From the NCBI RefSeq assembly GCF_002195995.1, contig NZ_NHON01000016.1, forward strand, positions 1 through 64,000: DNA of 64,000 nucleotides, in the 5' to 3' direction. The translations under genes and the position numbers were made by a program. Source of the stretch: Inquilinus limosus (GTDB lineage Bacteria > Pseudomonadota > Alphaproteobacteria > DSM-16000 > Inquilinaceae). The notes below the pieces were generated by a model. That model saw only the letters and a list, made by a program, of their open reading frames with translations, did no database searches and had not been told where the DNA came from. Below are positions 44,597-54,878 of this stretch, in pieces (positions within the stretch are counted from its first letter, which is position 1; every line of letters begins with the position of its first letter).

Positions 44597-45253
44597 ATGA
44601 CAGACGCCACCCTTGTCCTGATCGCCGACGACCATCCGCTGGTGCGGCGCGCCTTGGCCGAGACCCTGGCCGAGGTGATGTCGCCCGCCCCCGCCGTGAT
44701 CGAGGCCGGCAGCTTCCCCGAGGTGCTGGCCCTGCTCGGCGACCGCACGGTCGACCTGCTGCTGCTGGACCTGTCGATGCCGGGGATGAACGGCTTCACC
44801 GGCCTGGCCGCGCTGCGCGCCGCCTTCCCCGCCGTGCCGGTGATCATGGTCTCGGCCAATGAAGACCCGGCGGTGATGCGCCAGGCGATGGAGTTCGGCG
44901 CCTCCGGCTACCTGCCGAAATCGACGCCGCTGGCGGAGATCGGCGACGCCATCGAGAGCGTGCTGGGCGGCAGCGTCTGGTTCCCCGAGGCGGCGACCGG
45001 CCCGGCCGCCGACGCGCCGGAGCGCAGCGAGCTGAGCCGCCGCGTGGCCGAGCTGACGCCGCAGCAGCTGCGCGTCCTGGTGCTGCTGACCGAGGGCAAG
45101 CTGAGCAAGCAGATCGCCTTCGAGATGTCGATCACCGAGGCGACGGTGAAGGCCCATCTGTCGCAGATCTTCCGCAAGCTCGGGGTGCAGAACCGCACCC
45201 AGGCGGTGATCGCGGTGCGGCAGAGCGGCCTGCTCGACCCCGCCAGCCACTAG
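44597..45253 (+). CDS. LuxR/NarL-type response regulator (CrbR/ErdR-like)
   Basis: A 218-residue two-component regulator. The receiver domain has the acidic pocket ADDHP (D11, D12), phospho-acceptor Asp58 in LLLLDLSMPGMNG, and Lys in YLPKS. The C-terminal LuxR HTH includes LTPQQLRVLVLLTEGKLSKQIAFEMSITEATVKAHLSQIFRKLGVQNRTQAV. Together with the symporter-fused kinase converging on it this resembles CrbS/CrbR (MxtR/ErdR), which controls acetate use. Assignment is by architecture. The start ATG 44597 follows closely on GGCGGAAG. Confidence 0.92.
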   Translation: MTDATLVLIADDHPLVRRALAETLAEVMSPAPAVIEAGSFPEVLALLGDRTVDLLLLDLSMPGMNGFTGLAALRAAFPAVPVIMVSANEDPAVMRQAMEFGASGYLPKSTPLAEIGDAIESVLGGSVWFPEAATGPAADAPERSELSRRVAELTPQQLRVLVLLTEGKLSKQIAFEMSITEATVKAHLSQIFRKLGVQNRTQAVIAVRQSGLLDPASH

Positions 45254-48200
45254 GCGGCGGGCGCTTGCCGAGCGGCGGCGAGGCGCTGCACCAGCAGTGC
45301 CCGCAGAGCCGCCGGCCTCAGCGGCTTGTGCAGCAGCGGCAGGCCGCGGGCGCGGGCCGCCGCCTTGACCGAGTCGGTGCGGTCCGCCGTCACCAGCGCC
45401 GCGGGCAGGCGCTGGCCGATCCCAGCCTCCAGCGCGTCAAGGACGTCGAGCCCGGTCTCAGCCCCCGTGAGGTGGTAGTCGAGCAGCACCATGTCCGGCA
45501 CCCGTCCGGCGACCGACAGCGCCTCCCGCGCGGCCCCGGCCTCCGCGGCGGTCAGGACGGTGCAGCCCCAGCCTTCCAGCAGCAGCCGGGTCGCGGTCAG
45601 GATGGCACGATCATTGTCGACGCAGAGCACCAGGCGACCGGCCAGGTCGGTGCCCGGCGACCGCCGCCGGGGCGCCTCGGACGGCCGCGCCGCGGCCTGC
45701 CCCCGCGCCCGCGGCAGCACCAGCTCGAACACGCTGCCGCGGCCGAGGCGGGAGCGCACGGACACCCGGTGGCCGAGCCGAGCGGCGATGCGCTCGACGA
45801 TGGCGAGGCCAAGGCCCAGACCGGCCGGCTCGTCCTCGCCGCCGGAGCCGAGGCGCCGGAACTCCTCGAAGATGGCGGAGATCTGCTCGGGCGGGATGCC
45901 GGGCCCGGTGTCCCAGACCTGGATCGCCAGGGCGTCGCCGCGCCGACGGCAGCCGACCAGCACCGTGCCCTCGCGCGTGTAGCGCACGGCGTTGGAGACG
46001 AGGTTCTGGACGATGCGCCGGACCAGCGCCGGGTCGGTCAGCGCGGCCGCGCTGGACGGCACGACCTTGAGGCGCAGGCCGCGGCGGCGGGCGATCGGCT
46101 CGAAGGGCAGCACCGCCAGCCGCAGGATCTCGGCCACCGGGGCCGCCCGAATCTGCGGCTCGATCGCGCCGGCATCGAGTTTGGAGATCTCCAGGAGCGC
46201 CTGCAGCAGCTCCTCCACCGTGGCGAGCGAGCTGTCGATATGGCCGACCAGCGGGGCCTCGGCCTTCCGGCCCAGCCGCTCCGCCAGGGTGGCGGTCAAG
46301 AGTCGAGCGGCGTGGAAGGGCTGCAGCAGGTCATGGCTCGCCGCCGCCAGGAAGCGGGTCTTGCCGAGATTGGCCGCCTCGGCCGCCGCCTTGGCCGCCG
46401 CCAGCGCCTCGTTCAGCGCCGTCAGCTCGCTGGTGCGTTCGGCCACGCGCCGCTCCAGCGTCTCTGCGGTCTCGCGCAGCACGGCCTCGGCCCGGCGCTG
46501 CTCGGTGATGTCCTGGTACAGGGTGAAGAAGCCGACGACCCGCCCCTGCTCGTCGCGGTGCGGGATGTAGGTGCCGCGCGCCAGCTCGGCCCCCGCCGCG
46601 GCGAACTCGATCTCGAACACCTGGTGCCGCCCGGCCAGCACCGCGTCGATATAGGGCCTCAGCCGGCCATAGCGCTGCTCGCCCAAAGCGGTGCGGATCG
46701 ACAGGCCGTCGGTCTCGCCGCGCTCCAGCCCCAGCGCCTGCTCATAGGGCCGGTTGGTGAAGCGGTAGCGCTGCTCGCGATCGACATAGGCGATCAGCAC
46801 TGGGACGTTGTCGGTGTAGATGCGGATGCGCCGCTCGCTCTCGCGCAGCGCATCCAGCGTCTTCACCCGCTCGGTGACGTCGGTGCAGACCAGGACGAAG
46901 CCGCCGTCGGGCATCGGGTTGGTCTGCAGCTCCAGCACCCGCCCGTCGGCGCCCCGCCGCTCATGGCTGTGCGGGCGCCGCCGCCGGTCCGGGTCGCGCT
47001 GCTCCTCCAGCAGCACCGACAGGCCGAGGCCGCCGCCCGGTCCGGTCAGCGCCTGCAGCGGCATGCCGATCCCGACCTGCGGCTCGGCCAGGCCCAGGAT
47101 CTCGACGAAGCGACGATTCCAGCCGGCCAGGCGCAGGTCGCGGTCGAACACGCCGATGCCCTGGCCGATATTGTCCAGCGTGGCGCTCAAGAGGTCGCGG
47201 TTGAAGAGGATCGCCTCCGACGCCTGGCGCAGCAGCGTCTGCGACCGGCCTATGGCGGTGCGGTGCCGGCGCATCGTCGCGGCGACCATGATGCGGGCCG
47301 AGGCGGTGCCAATCGCGCCGCTCAGCAGCTTTTCGGTGTGGTCGGCCAGGTCGCGGTCGCGCAACGCCGCCGCCGCCCCGCCGAAGGCCAGCTCCGCCCG
47401 GTCCGGCCCGATGAAGCGGGCGACCAGCGTCTTCAGGTCGTCGAAGGCGGCGGCGCGATGCGTCGCCTGCGGCTTCTGCCGGGCCTCGGCCACCGGGCCG
47501 ACGAAGGCCTCCGCCTGCTCCCGGTCGCGCTCGCCCGCCCAGGCCAGCCGCGACACGACGACCAGCAGCGCGGTGTTCAGCACCAGGCTCCAGAAAGCGC
47601 CGCGGGTCAGGGTGTCGACATCGTCGCCGATCCCCCACAACGCGCCCTCGACCCCGAACAGCGGCACCGAGGATGCCCAGTTCACCCCGGTCAGGGTCGG
47701 CGCCAGGAAGACCACGACCCAGACCAGGAAGCCGCCCGCCATGCCGGCGAAGGCGCCGTGGCGATGGGCGCGGCGCCAGTACAGACCGGCGATCAGGGCG
47801 GGCCCCAGCTGGGCCACGGCGCAGAAGGCGATCAGGCCGATCGACGCCAGCGGCAGGCTGCCGCCGATCACGGCATGATAGGCATAGGCCAGCAGCAGGA
47901 TGCCGAAGATCGCGATCCGCCGGATGCGCAGCACGGTGGGGCCGAGGGCGCCGTCGCCCCGCGCGGCCATGCCGCCGCGCAGCAGCAGCGGCAGCACCAG
48001 CTCGTTGCTGATCATGGTGCTGAGCGCGACGGTCTCGACGATCACCATGCCGGTGGCGGCCGACAGCCCGCCCAGGAACACGGCCAGAGACAGCAGTGGG
48101 TCGCCCGCCGCCATCGGCAGCGACAGCACGAACAGGTCGGGGTCGGCGGCCGTGCCGAGCAGCAGTAGCCCGGCCACGGCGAAGGCCGGCACGAACACGT

Positions 48201-49074
48201 TGATGGCGCCGAGATAGGCCGGGAACAGCCAGCGCGCCGTGCGCAGGTCGGCGGGCCGGCCGCTCTCGACCACGCCGACATGGAACTGCCGCGGCAGGCA
48301 CAGGAAGGCCAGGGCCGACATCACCGTGATCGACACCCATTCGGGCCCGACCGAGAAGCCCTCCAGTCGCGCCTGCAGCGCCGGCACCGACAGCAGCCGC
48401 GCCGTCAGGTCGCCCGGCCCGTCGAAGATGCCGAAGGTGACGAAAGCCCCGGCGGCGAGGATCGCCCCCAGCTTGACCAGGGATTCGAAGGCGATTGCCA
48501 GGATCATGCCCTGGTGACGTTCGTTCGCCTGGACGTGGCGGACGCCGAACAGGATGGCGAAGACCGCCATGGTCAGGGCGACATGCAGGGCGGTGTCGGT
48601 CCACACCGGTGCCCTGCCCCGCCCGTCCAGCCCGGTCGCCAGCGCGCCGAAGCTGAGCGAGACGGCCTGCAGCTGCAGCGCGATGTAGGGCAGCACGCCG
48701 ACCAGCGCGATCAGGGTCGCCGCCGCGGCGATCACCCGGCTCTTGCCGTAGCGGGCGGCGATGAAGTCGGCGACTGAGGTGATGTTCTGCTCGCGCGCCA
48801 CCCGGGTGATCTTCCGCATCATCGGGAAGCCCACGGTGATCACCAGGATCGGCCCGACATAGATCAGGGTGAAGTCGAGCCCGTGCGACGCGGCGCGGCC
48901 GACGCCGCCATAGAAGGTCCAGGAGGTGCAGTAGACCGCCAGCGACAGGGCATAGACCGCGGGCTCGCGCAGGCCGGAGCGCCAATAGGCCGGGCTGCGG
49001 TCGCCGAGGAAGGCGACGGCGAAGAGCAGGCCGAGATAGCCGAGCGCGATCAGCCACAGCAGCCAGTCAGCCAC
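45250..49074 (-). CDS. Sodium/solute symporter-fused hybrid sensor histidine kinase (CrbS/MxtR-like)
   Basis: A 1274-residue membrane sensor. Residues 1 to about 500 form a SSSF/PutP-like symporter domain of about 13 helices (AVYALSLAVYCTSWTFYGGVG, then ITSVADFIAARYGKSR). Two PAS-type domains follow (about 620-740 and 745-870), then a coiled coil, a histidine-kinase domain with His914 in AASHDLLQPFHAARLL, an ATPase domain (NLVSNAVRYTREG, DTGPGIP, GLGLGLAIVERIA) and a C-terminal receiver with Asp1199 in MVLLDYHLTGAETG. This matches the CrbS/CbrA type that senses or gates with small carboxylates. The gene ends in a 3-base overlap with the convergent response-regulator stop. Confidence 0.94.
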   Translation of the reverse strand: MADWLLWLIALGYLGLLFAVAFLGDRSPAYWRSGLREPAVYALSLAVYCTSWTFYGGVGRAASHGLDFTLIYVGPILVITVGFPMMRKITRVAREQNITSVADFIAARYGKSRVIAAAATLIALVGVLPYIALQLQAVSLSFGALATGLDGRGRAPVWTDTALHVALTMAVFAILFGVRHVQANERHQGMILAIAFESLVKLGAILAAGAFVTFGIFDGPGDLTARLLSVPALQARLEGFSVGPEWVSITVMSALAFLCLPRQFHVGVVESGRPADLRTARWLFPAYLGAINVFVPAFAVAGLLLLGTAADPDLFVLSLPMAAGDPLLSLAVFLGGLSAATGMVIVETVALSTMISNELVLPLLLRGGMAARGDGALGPTVLRIRRIAIFGILLLAYAYHAVIGGSLPLASIGLIAFCAVAQLGPALIAGLYWRRAHRHGAFAGMAGGFLVWVVVFLAPTLTGVNWASSVPLFGVEGALWGIGDDVDTLTRGAFWSLVLNTALLVVVSRLAWAGERDREQAEAFVGPVAEARQKPQATHRAAAFDDLKTLVARFIGPDRAELAFGGAAAALRDRDLADHTEKLLSGAIGTASARIMVAATMRRHRTAIGRSQTLLRQASEAILFNRDLLSATLDNIGQGIGVFDRDLRLAGWNRRFVEILGLAEPQVGIGMPLQALTGPGGGLGLSVLLEEQRDPDRRRRPHSHERRGADGRVLELQTNPMPDGGFVLVCTDVTERVKTLDALRESERRIRIYTDNVPVLIAYVDREQRYRFTNRPYEQALGLERGETDGLSIRTALGEQRYGRLRPYIDAVLAGRHQVFEIEFAAAGAELARGTYIPHRDEQGRVVGFFTLYQDITEQRRAEAVLRETAETLERRVAERTSELTALNEALAAAKAAAEAANLGKTRFLAAASHDLLQPFHAARLLTATLAERLGRKAEAPLVGHIDSSLATVEELLQALLEISKLDAGAIEPQIRAAPVAEILRLAVLPFEPIARRRGLRLKVVPSSAAALTDPALVRRIVQNLVSNAVRYTREGTVLVGCRRRGDALAIQVWDTGPGIPPEQISAIFEEFRRLGSGGEDEPAGLGLGLAIVERIAARLGHRVSVRSRLGRGSVFELVLPRARGQAAARPSEAPRRRSPGTDLAGRLVLCVDNDRAILTATRLLLEGWGCTVLTAAEAGAAREALSVAGRVPDMVLLDYHLTGAETGLDVLDALEAGIGQRLPAALVTADRTDSVKAAARARGLPLLHKPLRPAALRALLVQRLAAARQAPAA

Positions 49075-49236
49075 CGCCCGCTCCCGGCGCCACGCGTTCG
49101 TTCCTCCCCGTCATGGAGGCAGCATAAGACGGCCGGAGCCGCGCGCCGAGTGTTTCGGAGAAGCTGCTTGCTTACATCTCGGTCCCGCTTCGCGTGGCAT
49201 CACCCGCTTGCGAGACTCTTTCAGAATTCCCAGAAC

Positions 49237-49324
49237 CGTCATTGCGAGCGCAGCGAAGCAATCCAGGGGCCAATGCGAGCCGGCCCCTGGATTGCTTCGT
49301 CGGCTTCGCCTCCTCGCAATGACG
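49237..49324. repeat. Intergenic palindromic repeat (CGTCATTGCGAG type)
   Basis: An 88-bp near-perfect inverted repeat: left arm from CGTCATTGCGAG through GAAGCAATCCAGGGGCC, right arm back through GGCCCCTGGATTGC to CTCGCAATGACG. The design (often read as HCEEAKPTKQS in translation) is widespread in alphaproteobacteria. It occupies the middle of the 301-bp gap between the sensor kinase and the flavoenzyme gene. The rest of the gap has no gene. Confidence 0.85.
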
Positions 49325-49375
49325 GCAAGGGGTTGGCGCTATGAAAAAGTCTCGCGGGCGGGAGAGGCAACGCAA

Positions 49376-50494
49376 CTAAGCGAAGAACCGTGCCGGGCGG
49401 AACGTTGCCAGCTCAGGCCGGACGGCGCCGTGCAAGACCTCGTCGGCCACCGCGGCGCCGAGGAAGGCGGCCAGGGTGACGCCGCTATGGGTCACCACGG
49501 CGTAGTAGCCCTGAGCCTGCGGCAGCGGCCCGACGGCGGAGTAGCCGTCCTTCGGGATGGCGCGGATGCCCAGGCGCACCGCCTCCGGCTCCACCGGCCC
49601 CATGGCGGGAAGAATCGCCTGCGCCTTGCGGACCAGCTCACGCATCTCCGGCAGATCGGGGCTCGGCGCCGGTGCCGTGGCCGGATCGCGTTCGTCATCG
49701 TTGCGGCAGACCAGCAGGCGCCCGGCACCGTCCGGCCGGATGTCGCAGCCCGGCGCCTTCAGCAGGCGCTCGAGCCCGACCGCGACCGTTGGGGTGAAGG
49801 CCAGCAGCCCCGCGGTCGGCGCCAACGGGATGCGCAGAGCAGGGTCGAGGCCGGCATCATCGGCCCAGCGGCCGGTGCAGTTGACCACGATGTCGGCGCC
49901 GTAGGTCCGGCCATCCGCCGTGACCACGCCGCCGACACGGCCGGACCGCAGCGCCACCCGCGCCACCCGGGCGCCGATCTCGACCCGCGCACCGAGCCGG
50001 CGGGCGGCGGCGAGCATGGCCTGGGCGTAGACCACGGGATCGACCCAGCCCTCCTCCGGGAACCAGGCCACCGGCGCGTCGCCCACGGCAGCCGGATCGA
50101 TGTCGGGCGCCAGCTCGCGCAGCCGGGCCGGGGAGATCCATTCGGCAGCGTAGCCCCAGCCGCGCAGCCGCTCGAGCCGCTCCCGCTGCGCCGCCTGTCC
50201 CGCCTCATCGGCCCATTCCAGGCTGCCGTTCAGGTGCAGCCAGGGCGTCGCCGCGAACTCCCCGCGCAGCGCCGCATGCGCCTTCATCCCGGCGACGTTG
50301 AGGTCGTGATAGGCCCGCGGCGTCTTGCCGTGGGAGTTGACCCAGGCGAAGCTGGTGCCGGAGGTGCCGGCGCCGATCCGCGTCGCCTCCAGCACCGTGA
50401 CCGACGCGCCGCCCCGTGCCAGGCCGGCCTGCGCCAGACGGTACGCCACCGAGGCGCCGATGACGCCCGCGCCGATCACGATGATGGAAGCCAT
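49376..50494 (-). CDS. FAD-dependent oxidoreductase, D-amino-acid oxidase family
   Basis: A 372-residue flavoenzyme. The Rossmann motif IIVIGAGVIGASVAYRLAQAG opens the protein. TSFAWVNSHGKTPRAYHDLNVAGMKAH is typical of the DAO subgroup near glycine/sarcosine/D-amino acid dehydrogenases, and AIPKDGYSAVGPLPQAQGYYAVVTHSGVTLA is the C-terminal FAD-binding part. It starts 11 bp after the binding-protein stop, so it is the last gene of the peptide-uptake operon, and probably oxidises an amino acid or amine released from the imported compound. Confidence 0.88.
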   Translation of the reverse strand: MASIIVIGAGVIGASVAYRLAQAGLARGGASVTVLEATRIGAGTSGTSFAWVNSHGKTPRAYHDLNVAGMKAHAALRGEFAATPWLHLNGSLEWADEAGQAAQRERLERLRGWGYAAEWISPARLRELAPDIDPAAVGDAPVAWFPEEGWVDPVVYAQAMLAAARRLGARVEIGARVARVALRSGRVGGVVTADGRTYGADIVVNCTGRWADDAGLDPALRIPLAPTAGLLAFTPTVAVGLERLLKAPGCDIRPDGAGRLLVCRNDDERDPATAPAPSPDLPEMRELVRKAQAILPAMGPVEPEAVRLGIRAIPKDGYSAVGPLPQAQGYYAVVTHSGVTLAAFLGAAVADEVLHGAVRPELATFRPARFFA

Positions 50495-50505
50495 TCCGAC
50501 AATCC

Positions 50506-52020
50506 TCAGTTCTTCTTGACGTCCTCGAGATAGAACCGGCCGAGCGGGGTCTGGCCGAAGCCCTCGATGGTCTTCCGCGAGACCGTCAGATACGGGATGT
50601 AATAGAGGTCGATCCAGTTGACGTCGGCCTTGGCCATCTTCTGCAGGTCGACATACATCGCCTCGCGCTTGGCCGGGTCGGTCTCGACCCGGGCCTTGGC
50701 CACCAGCGCCACCACCGCGTCGTTCTTGTAGCGGGTCATGTAGTTCAGGTTGGCGTCATAGCCGAGGACGAAGGTGGTCTTCTGGTCCGGGTCGATGATG
50801 TCGTTGGTCCAGTAGTTCATCGCCAGGTCGTAGTCGCCCGCGACCTCCATGTCCCAGCTCTGGCTCGGGTCGACCTTCTGCAGGTTGGCGGTGATGCCGA
50901 CCTTGGCCAGCTGCTGCTGCACCAGCACCGACACCTGCTCGTCCACCGTGTCGCCGGTCTGCACCAGATAGGTCAGGGTGATCGGGCCGACACCGGCCTT
51001 CTGCAACAGTTCCTTGGCCTTCTCCGGGTCGTAGGGCCGGGCGCCGTTGTCGTCGGTGTGGAACAGCGCACCCTTGGGGATGTAGGAGTTGGCGACGGTG
51101 CCGATGCCGAAGGTCACGGTGTCGACGATCGCCTTCTTGTCGATGGCGTAGTCGATCGCCTCCCGCACCTCCAGCTTGTCCAGCGGCGGGTGCGAATGGT
51201 TGATCAGCAGGTGGTCCTCTCGGGTCGAGGGGTCCTTGTGCATGGTCAGGTTCGGGTCCTTCTCCAGCTCCGCGACCTTGGCGAAGGGCACGAAGATGGC
51301 GGTGTCGAGCTCGCCCGCCTGGACCTTCAGCATCCGGGTGTTGTCGTCGGGGACGGAGATCCATTCGACGCCGTCGAGGCTGACCTTGTCGGCCTCCCAG
51401 AAATTCGGGTTCTTCTTCAGCACCACCTTCTCGCCGCGGCGCCACTCCTCCATGGTGAAGGCGCCGGAGCCGATCGGCTTCTCGGCGAAGGCGTCCTCGC
51501 CCATCGAGGTCACGATCTTCTGCGGCAGCACTGCCACGCCCGGCAGCGCCAGGCTGGCCAGGAACGGCGCCGCCGGCTGGTTCAGCGTGATCACCAGCGT
51601 GTGGTCGTCCTTGGCCTCCGCCGTCTTGATCACCTTGTAGTTGTCGGCGATCAGCGACCCCGGGTTGTCGCGCGCCCGCAGCAGCGAAAAGGCGGCGTCG
51701 GCGGCGGTGACCGGGCTGCCGTCGGAGAATTTCGCGTCGCGCAGCTTGAGCGTGTAGACCGTGCCGTCGTCGGAGACGGTCCAGCTCTCCGCCAGGCCGG
51801 GGACCAGCTTGGTGCCGTCCTTGCTGACCCGCACCAGCACGTCATAGACGTTCGAGAACACCCAGTAGTCGACGTTCTGCGAGGTCTTGATCGGGTCGAA
51901 GGTGGTGCCATCCTCGCGCCGGCCGATGGTCAGCACGCCCGCCGCCTCCGCCGCGGCGCCGCCGGCCACCAGCGCCGCCAGGAACGCCGCCGTGGCGATA
52001 CCGAGATGTTTCCGTGTCAT
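50506..52020 (-). CDS. ABC transporter substrate-binding protein, family 5
   Basis: Periplasmic binding protein (504 residues) with a signal peptide (ATAAFLAALVAGGAAAEA). FDPIKTSQNVDYWVFSNVYDVLVRV and LAESWTVSDDGTVYTLKLRDAKFSDGSPVTAADAAFS are typical family 5 landmarks. ATG 52020 has GGAGG six bases upstream. It is encoded between the ATPases and the flavoenzyme in one operon with the cognate permeases, giving a complete DppABCDF-like importer. Ligand unknown, probably a peptide or modified amino acid. Confidence 0.93.
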   Translation of the reverse strand: MTRKHLGIATAAFLAALVAGGAAAEAAGVLTIGRREDGTTFDPIKTSQNVDYWVFSNVYDVLVRVSKDGTKLVPGLAESWTVSDDGTVYTLKLRDAKFSDGSPVTAADAAFSLLRARDNPGSLIADNYKVIKTAEAKDDHTLVITLNQPAAPFLASLALPGVAVLPQKIVTSMGEDAFAEKPIGSGAFTMEEWRRGEKVVLKKNPNFWEADKVSLDGVEWISVPDDNTRMLKVQAGELDTAIFVPFAKVAELEKDPNLTMHKDPSTREDHLLINHSHPPLDKLEVREAIDYAIDKKAIVDTVTFGIGTVANSYIPKGALFHTDDNGARPYDPEKAKELLQKAGVGPITLTYLVQTGDTVDEQVSVLVQQQLAKVGITANLQKVDPSQSWDMEVAGDYDLAMNYWTNDIIDPDQKTTFVLGYDANLNYMTRYKNDAVVALVAKARVETDPAKREAMYVDLQKMAKADVNWIDLYYIPYLTVSRKTIEGFGQTPLGRFYLEDVKKN

Positions 52021-52046
52021 CGTGAGCCTCCGGTTGTTGCCCCGCC

Positions 52047-53029
<983 letters not shown>

Positions 53030-53033
<4 letters not shown>

Positions 53034-54010
53034 GCCGCGTCCCCCAGCGCCCGGTGGCAGGCGGCCATGTGCCCCGGCTCGGGCCAGGACGGCTCCGGCC
53101 GCGCCGCCTTGCAGCGGTCGAAGGCGCGATCGCAGCGCGGGTGGAAGCGGCAGCCGGTCGGCAGGTCGGCCAGGGCCGGCGGCTGGCCGGGGATGAAGGG
53201 CAGCAGGTGGCCGCCATCGGCATGCGACGCCGGCTGGCAGGCGATCAGCCGCGCCGTGTAGGGGTGGCGCGGCGCCGCCAGCACCGCCCGCTTGCCGCCG
53301 GCCTCGCACAGGGTCCCGCCATACATCACGGCGACGCGGTCGCAGCTCTGCGCCACCACGCCGAGATCATGAGTGATCAGGATGATGGCCAGGCCGCGCC
53401 GGTCGCGCAGCTCCAGCAGCAGCCGCAGGATCTGGGCCTGCACGGTGACGTCCAGCGCGGTGGTCGGCTCGTCGGCGATCAGCACCTCCGGGTCGCAGGC
53501 CAGGGCCGTGGCGATCATCGCCCGCTGCCGCATGCCGCCGGAGAATTCGTGCGGATAGCCGCCGGCCCGCCGCTCCGGATCCGGGATGCCGACCTGGCGC
53601 AGCAGCTCCACCGCCGCCGACCGCGCCTCGCGCTTCGAGGCGCCGCGATGCAGGCGGATGCCCTCGGCGATCTGGTCGCCGATGCGCATCACCGGGTCGA
53701 GATGGCTGGACGGGTTCTGGAAGATCATGCCGATCTCGCGCCCACGCACCCGGCGCAGCGCCTCCGGCCCGAGCGCCGTGAGGTTGCGGCCCTTCAGCAG
53801 CACCGACCCGCCGGCGATGTGCAGGCCGCCGGGCAGCAGGCCGATCAGCGCCCGGCAGGTGACGCTCTTGCCCGACCCGCTCTCGCCCACCAGCCCCATC
53901 ACCTGCCCGGCCTCCAGGCTGAAGGAGACGCGGTCGACCAGAATCGCCTCCACCCCGTCCCGGGTCGCGGCCACCGACAGGTCGCGGACATCGAGCAGCG
54001 GCGCGGTCAT
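53030..54010 (-). CDS. Peptide ABC transporter ATP-binding protein (DppD-like)
   Basis: A 326-residue ATPase partner of the DppF-like protein. Walker [12 protein letters not shown], signature [15 protein letters not shown], Walker [15 protein letters not shown], switch His in LITHDLGVV, and the C-terminal [15 protein letters not shown] block. ATG 54010 lies four bases after the permease stop with GAGG before it; ATG 54028 is also in frame but would overlap the permease gene. Member of the seven-gene operon. Confidence 0.93.
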
Positions 54011-54014
54011 TCCT

Positions 54015-54878
54015 TCACCTCGAGCCATTTTGGCCGAGCCATTCGCCGAGGCCGTCGCCGAGCAGGCTGAAGCCGAGCGCGATCACCGCCAGCGCCATGC
54101 CCGGGAAGGCGGCGATCCACCAGGCGCGGATGATGAAGTTCTGGCTTTCCGCCACCATGATGCCCCACTCCGCCGTCGGCGGCTGCACGCCGAGGCCGAG
54201 ATAGCTGATCGAAGCGCCGAGCAGCATGGTCAGCACCACGTCGGACATCGAGAACACGATCGAGCTGACCATGGCGTTCGGCAGGATGTGCCGGGCCATG
54301 ATGCGGAGGTGGCTGTAGCCCAGGCTGCGCGCGGCGGTGACGAAGTCGCTGGCCTTCAGCACCAGCACCTGGGCGCGGACCAGCCGGGCGTAGGAGACCC
54401 AGCCGACCAGGGCCATGGCGATGAAGAAGCTGCCGAGGCCGGGGCCGAGAATGGCGATGATCGCCAGCATCAGCACCAGGAAGGGGAAGGCGATGACAAT
54501 GTCGACGATGCGCATCACCACGATGTCGACCCAGCCGCCGAAATAGCCGGAGATGCAGCCCACGGCCGTGCCGAGGATGAAGGGGATCAGCACGCCGAAC
54601 ACGCCCATCATCAGGTCGAATCGGGTGCCCCAGATCAGCCGGGAGAGCACGTCGCGGCCGAAATTGTCGGTGCCGAGCCAATGGCCGGGACCGGGCGGCA
54701 GCAGCGCGTTCGCCGTGTCCTGCTGGATCGGGTCGTAGGGCGCGATCACCGGCGCCAGCAGCGCCACCAGCAGGAAGAAGCCGACGATGCCGGCCCCCCA
54801 CCACAGCGCGCCCGGAACCCGCGGCAGCCTGACCCTGAGCCGCGGCCGGGCGGCGACGGTTCCGGCGACGGCGCTCAC
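54015..54878 (-). CDS. Peptide ABC transporter permease (DppC-like)
   Basis: Inner-membrane permease, 287 residues, about six helices. The N-terminal extension and LLPPGPGHWLGTDNFGRDVLSRLIWGTRFDL are typical of DppC/OppC. The EAA-type coupling loop reads FVTAARSLGYSHLRIMARHILPNA. It starts with GTG overlapping the DppB stop (GTGA). It forms the channel with DppB and is powered by the two ATPases downstream. Confidence 0.94.
   Translation of the reverse strand: MSAVAGTVAARPRLRVRLPRVPGALWWGAGIVGFFLLVALLAPVIAPYDPIQQDTANALLPPGPGHWLGTDNFGRDVLSRLIWGTRFDLMMGVFGVLIPFILGTAVGCISGYFGGWVDIVVMRIVDIVIAFPFLVLMLAIIAILGPGLGSFFIAMALVGWVSYARLVRAQVLVLKASDFVTAARSLGYSHLRIMARHILPNAMVSSIVFSMSDVVLTMLLGASISYLGLGVQPPTAEWGIMVAESQNFIIRAWWIAAFPGMALAVIALGFSLLGDGLGEWLGQNGSR

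Noticed and set aside
45265-48168. Long plus-strand open frame across the sensor kinase
   Set aside because: Antisense shadow: no recognisable motifs, composition typical of the reverse of GC-rich coding sequence.
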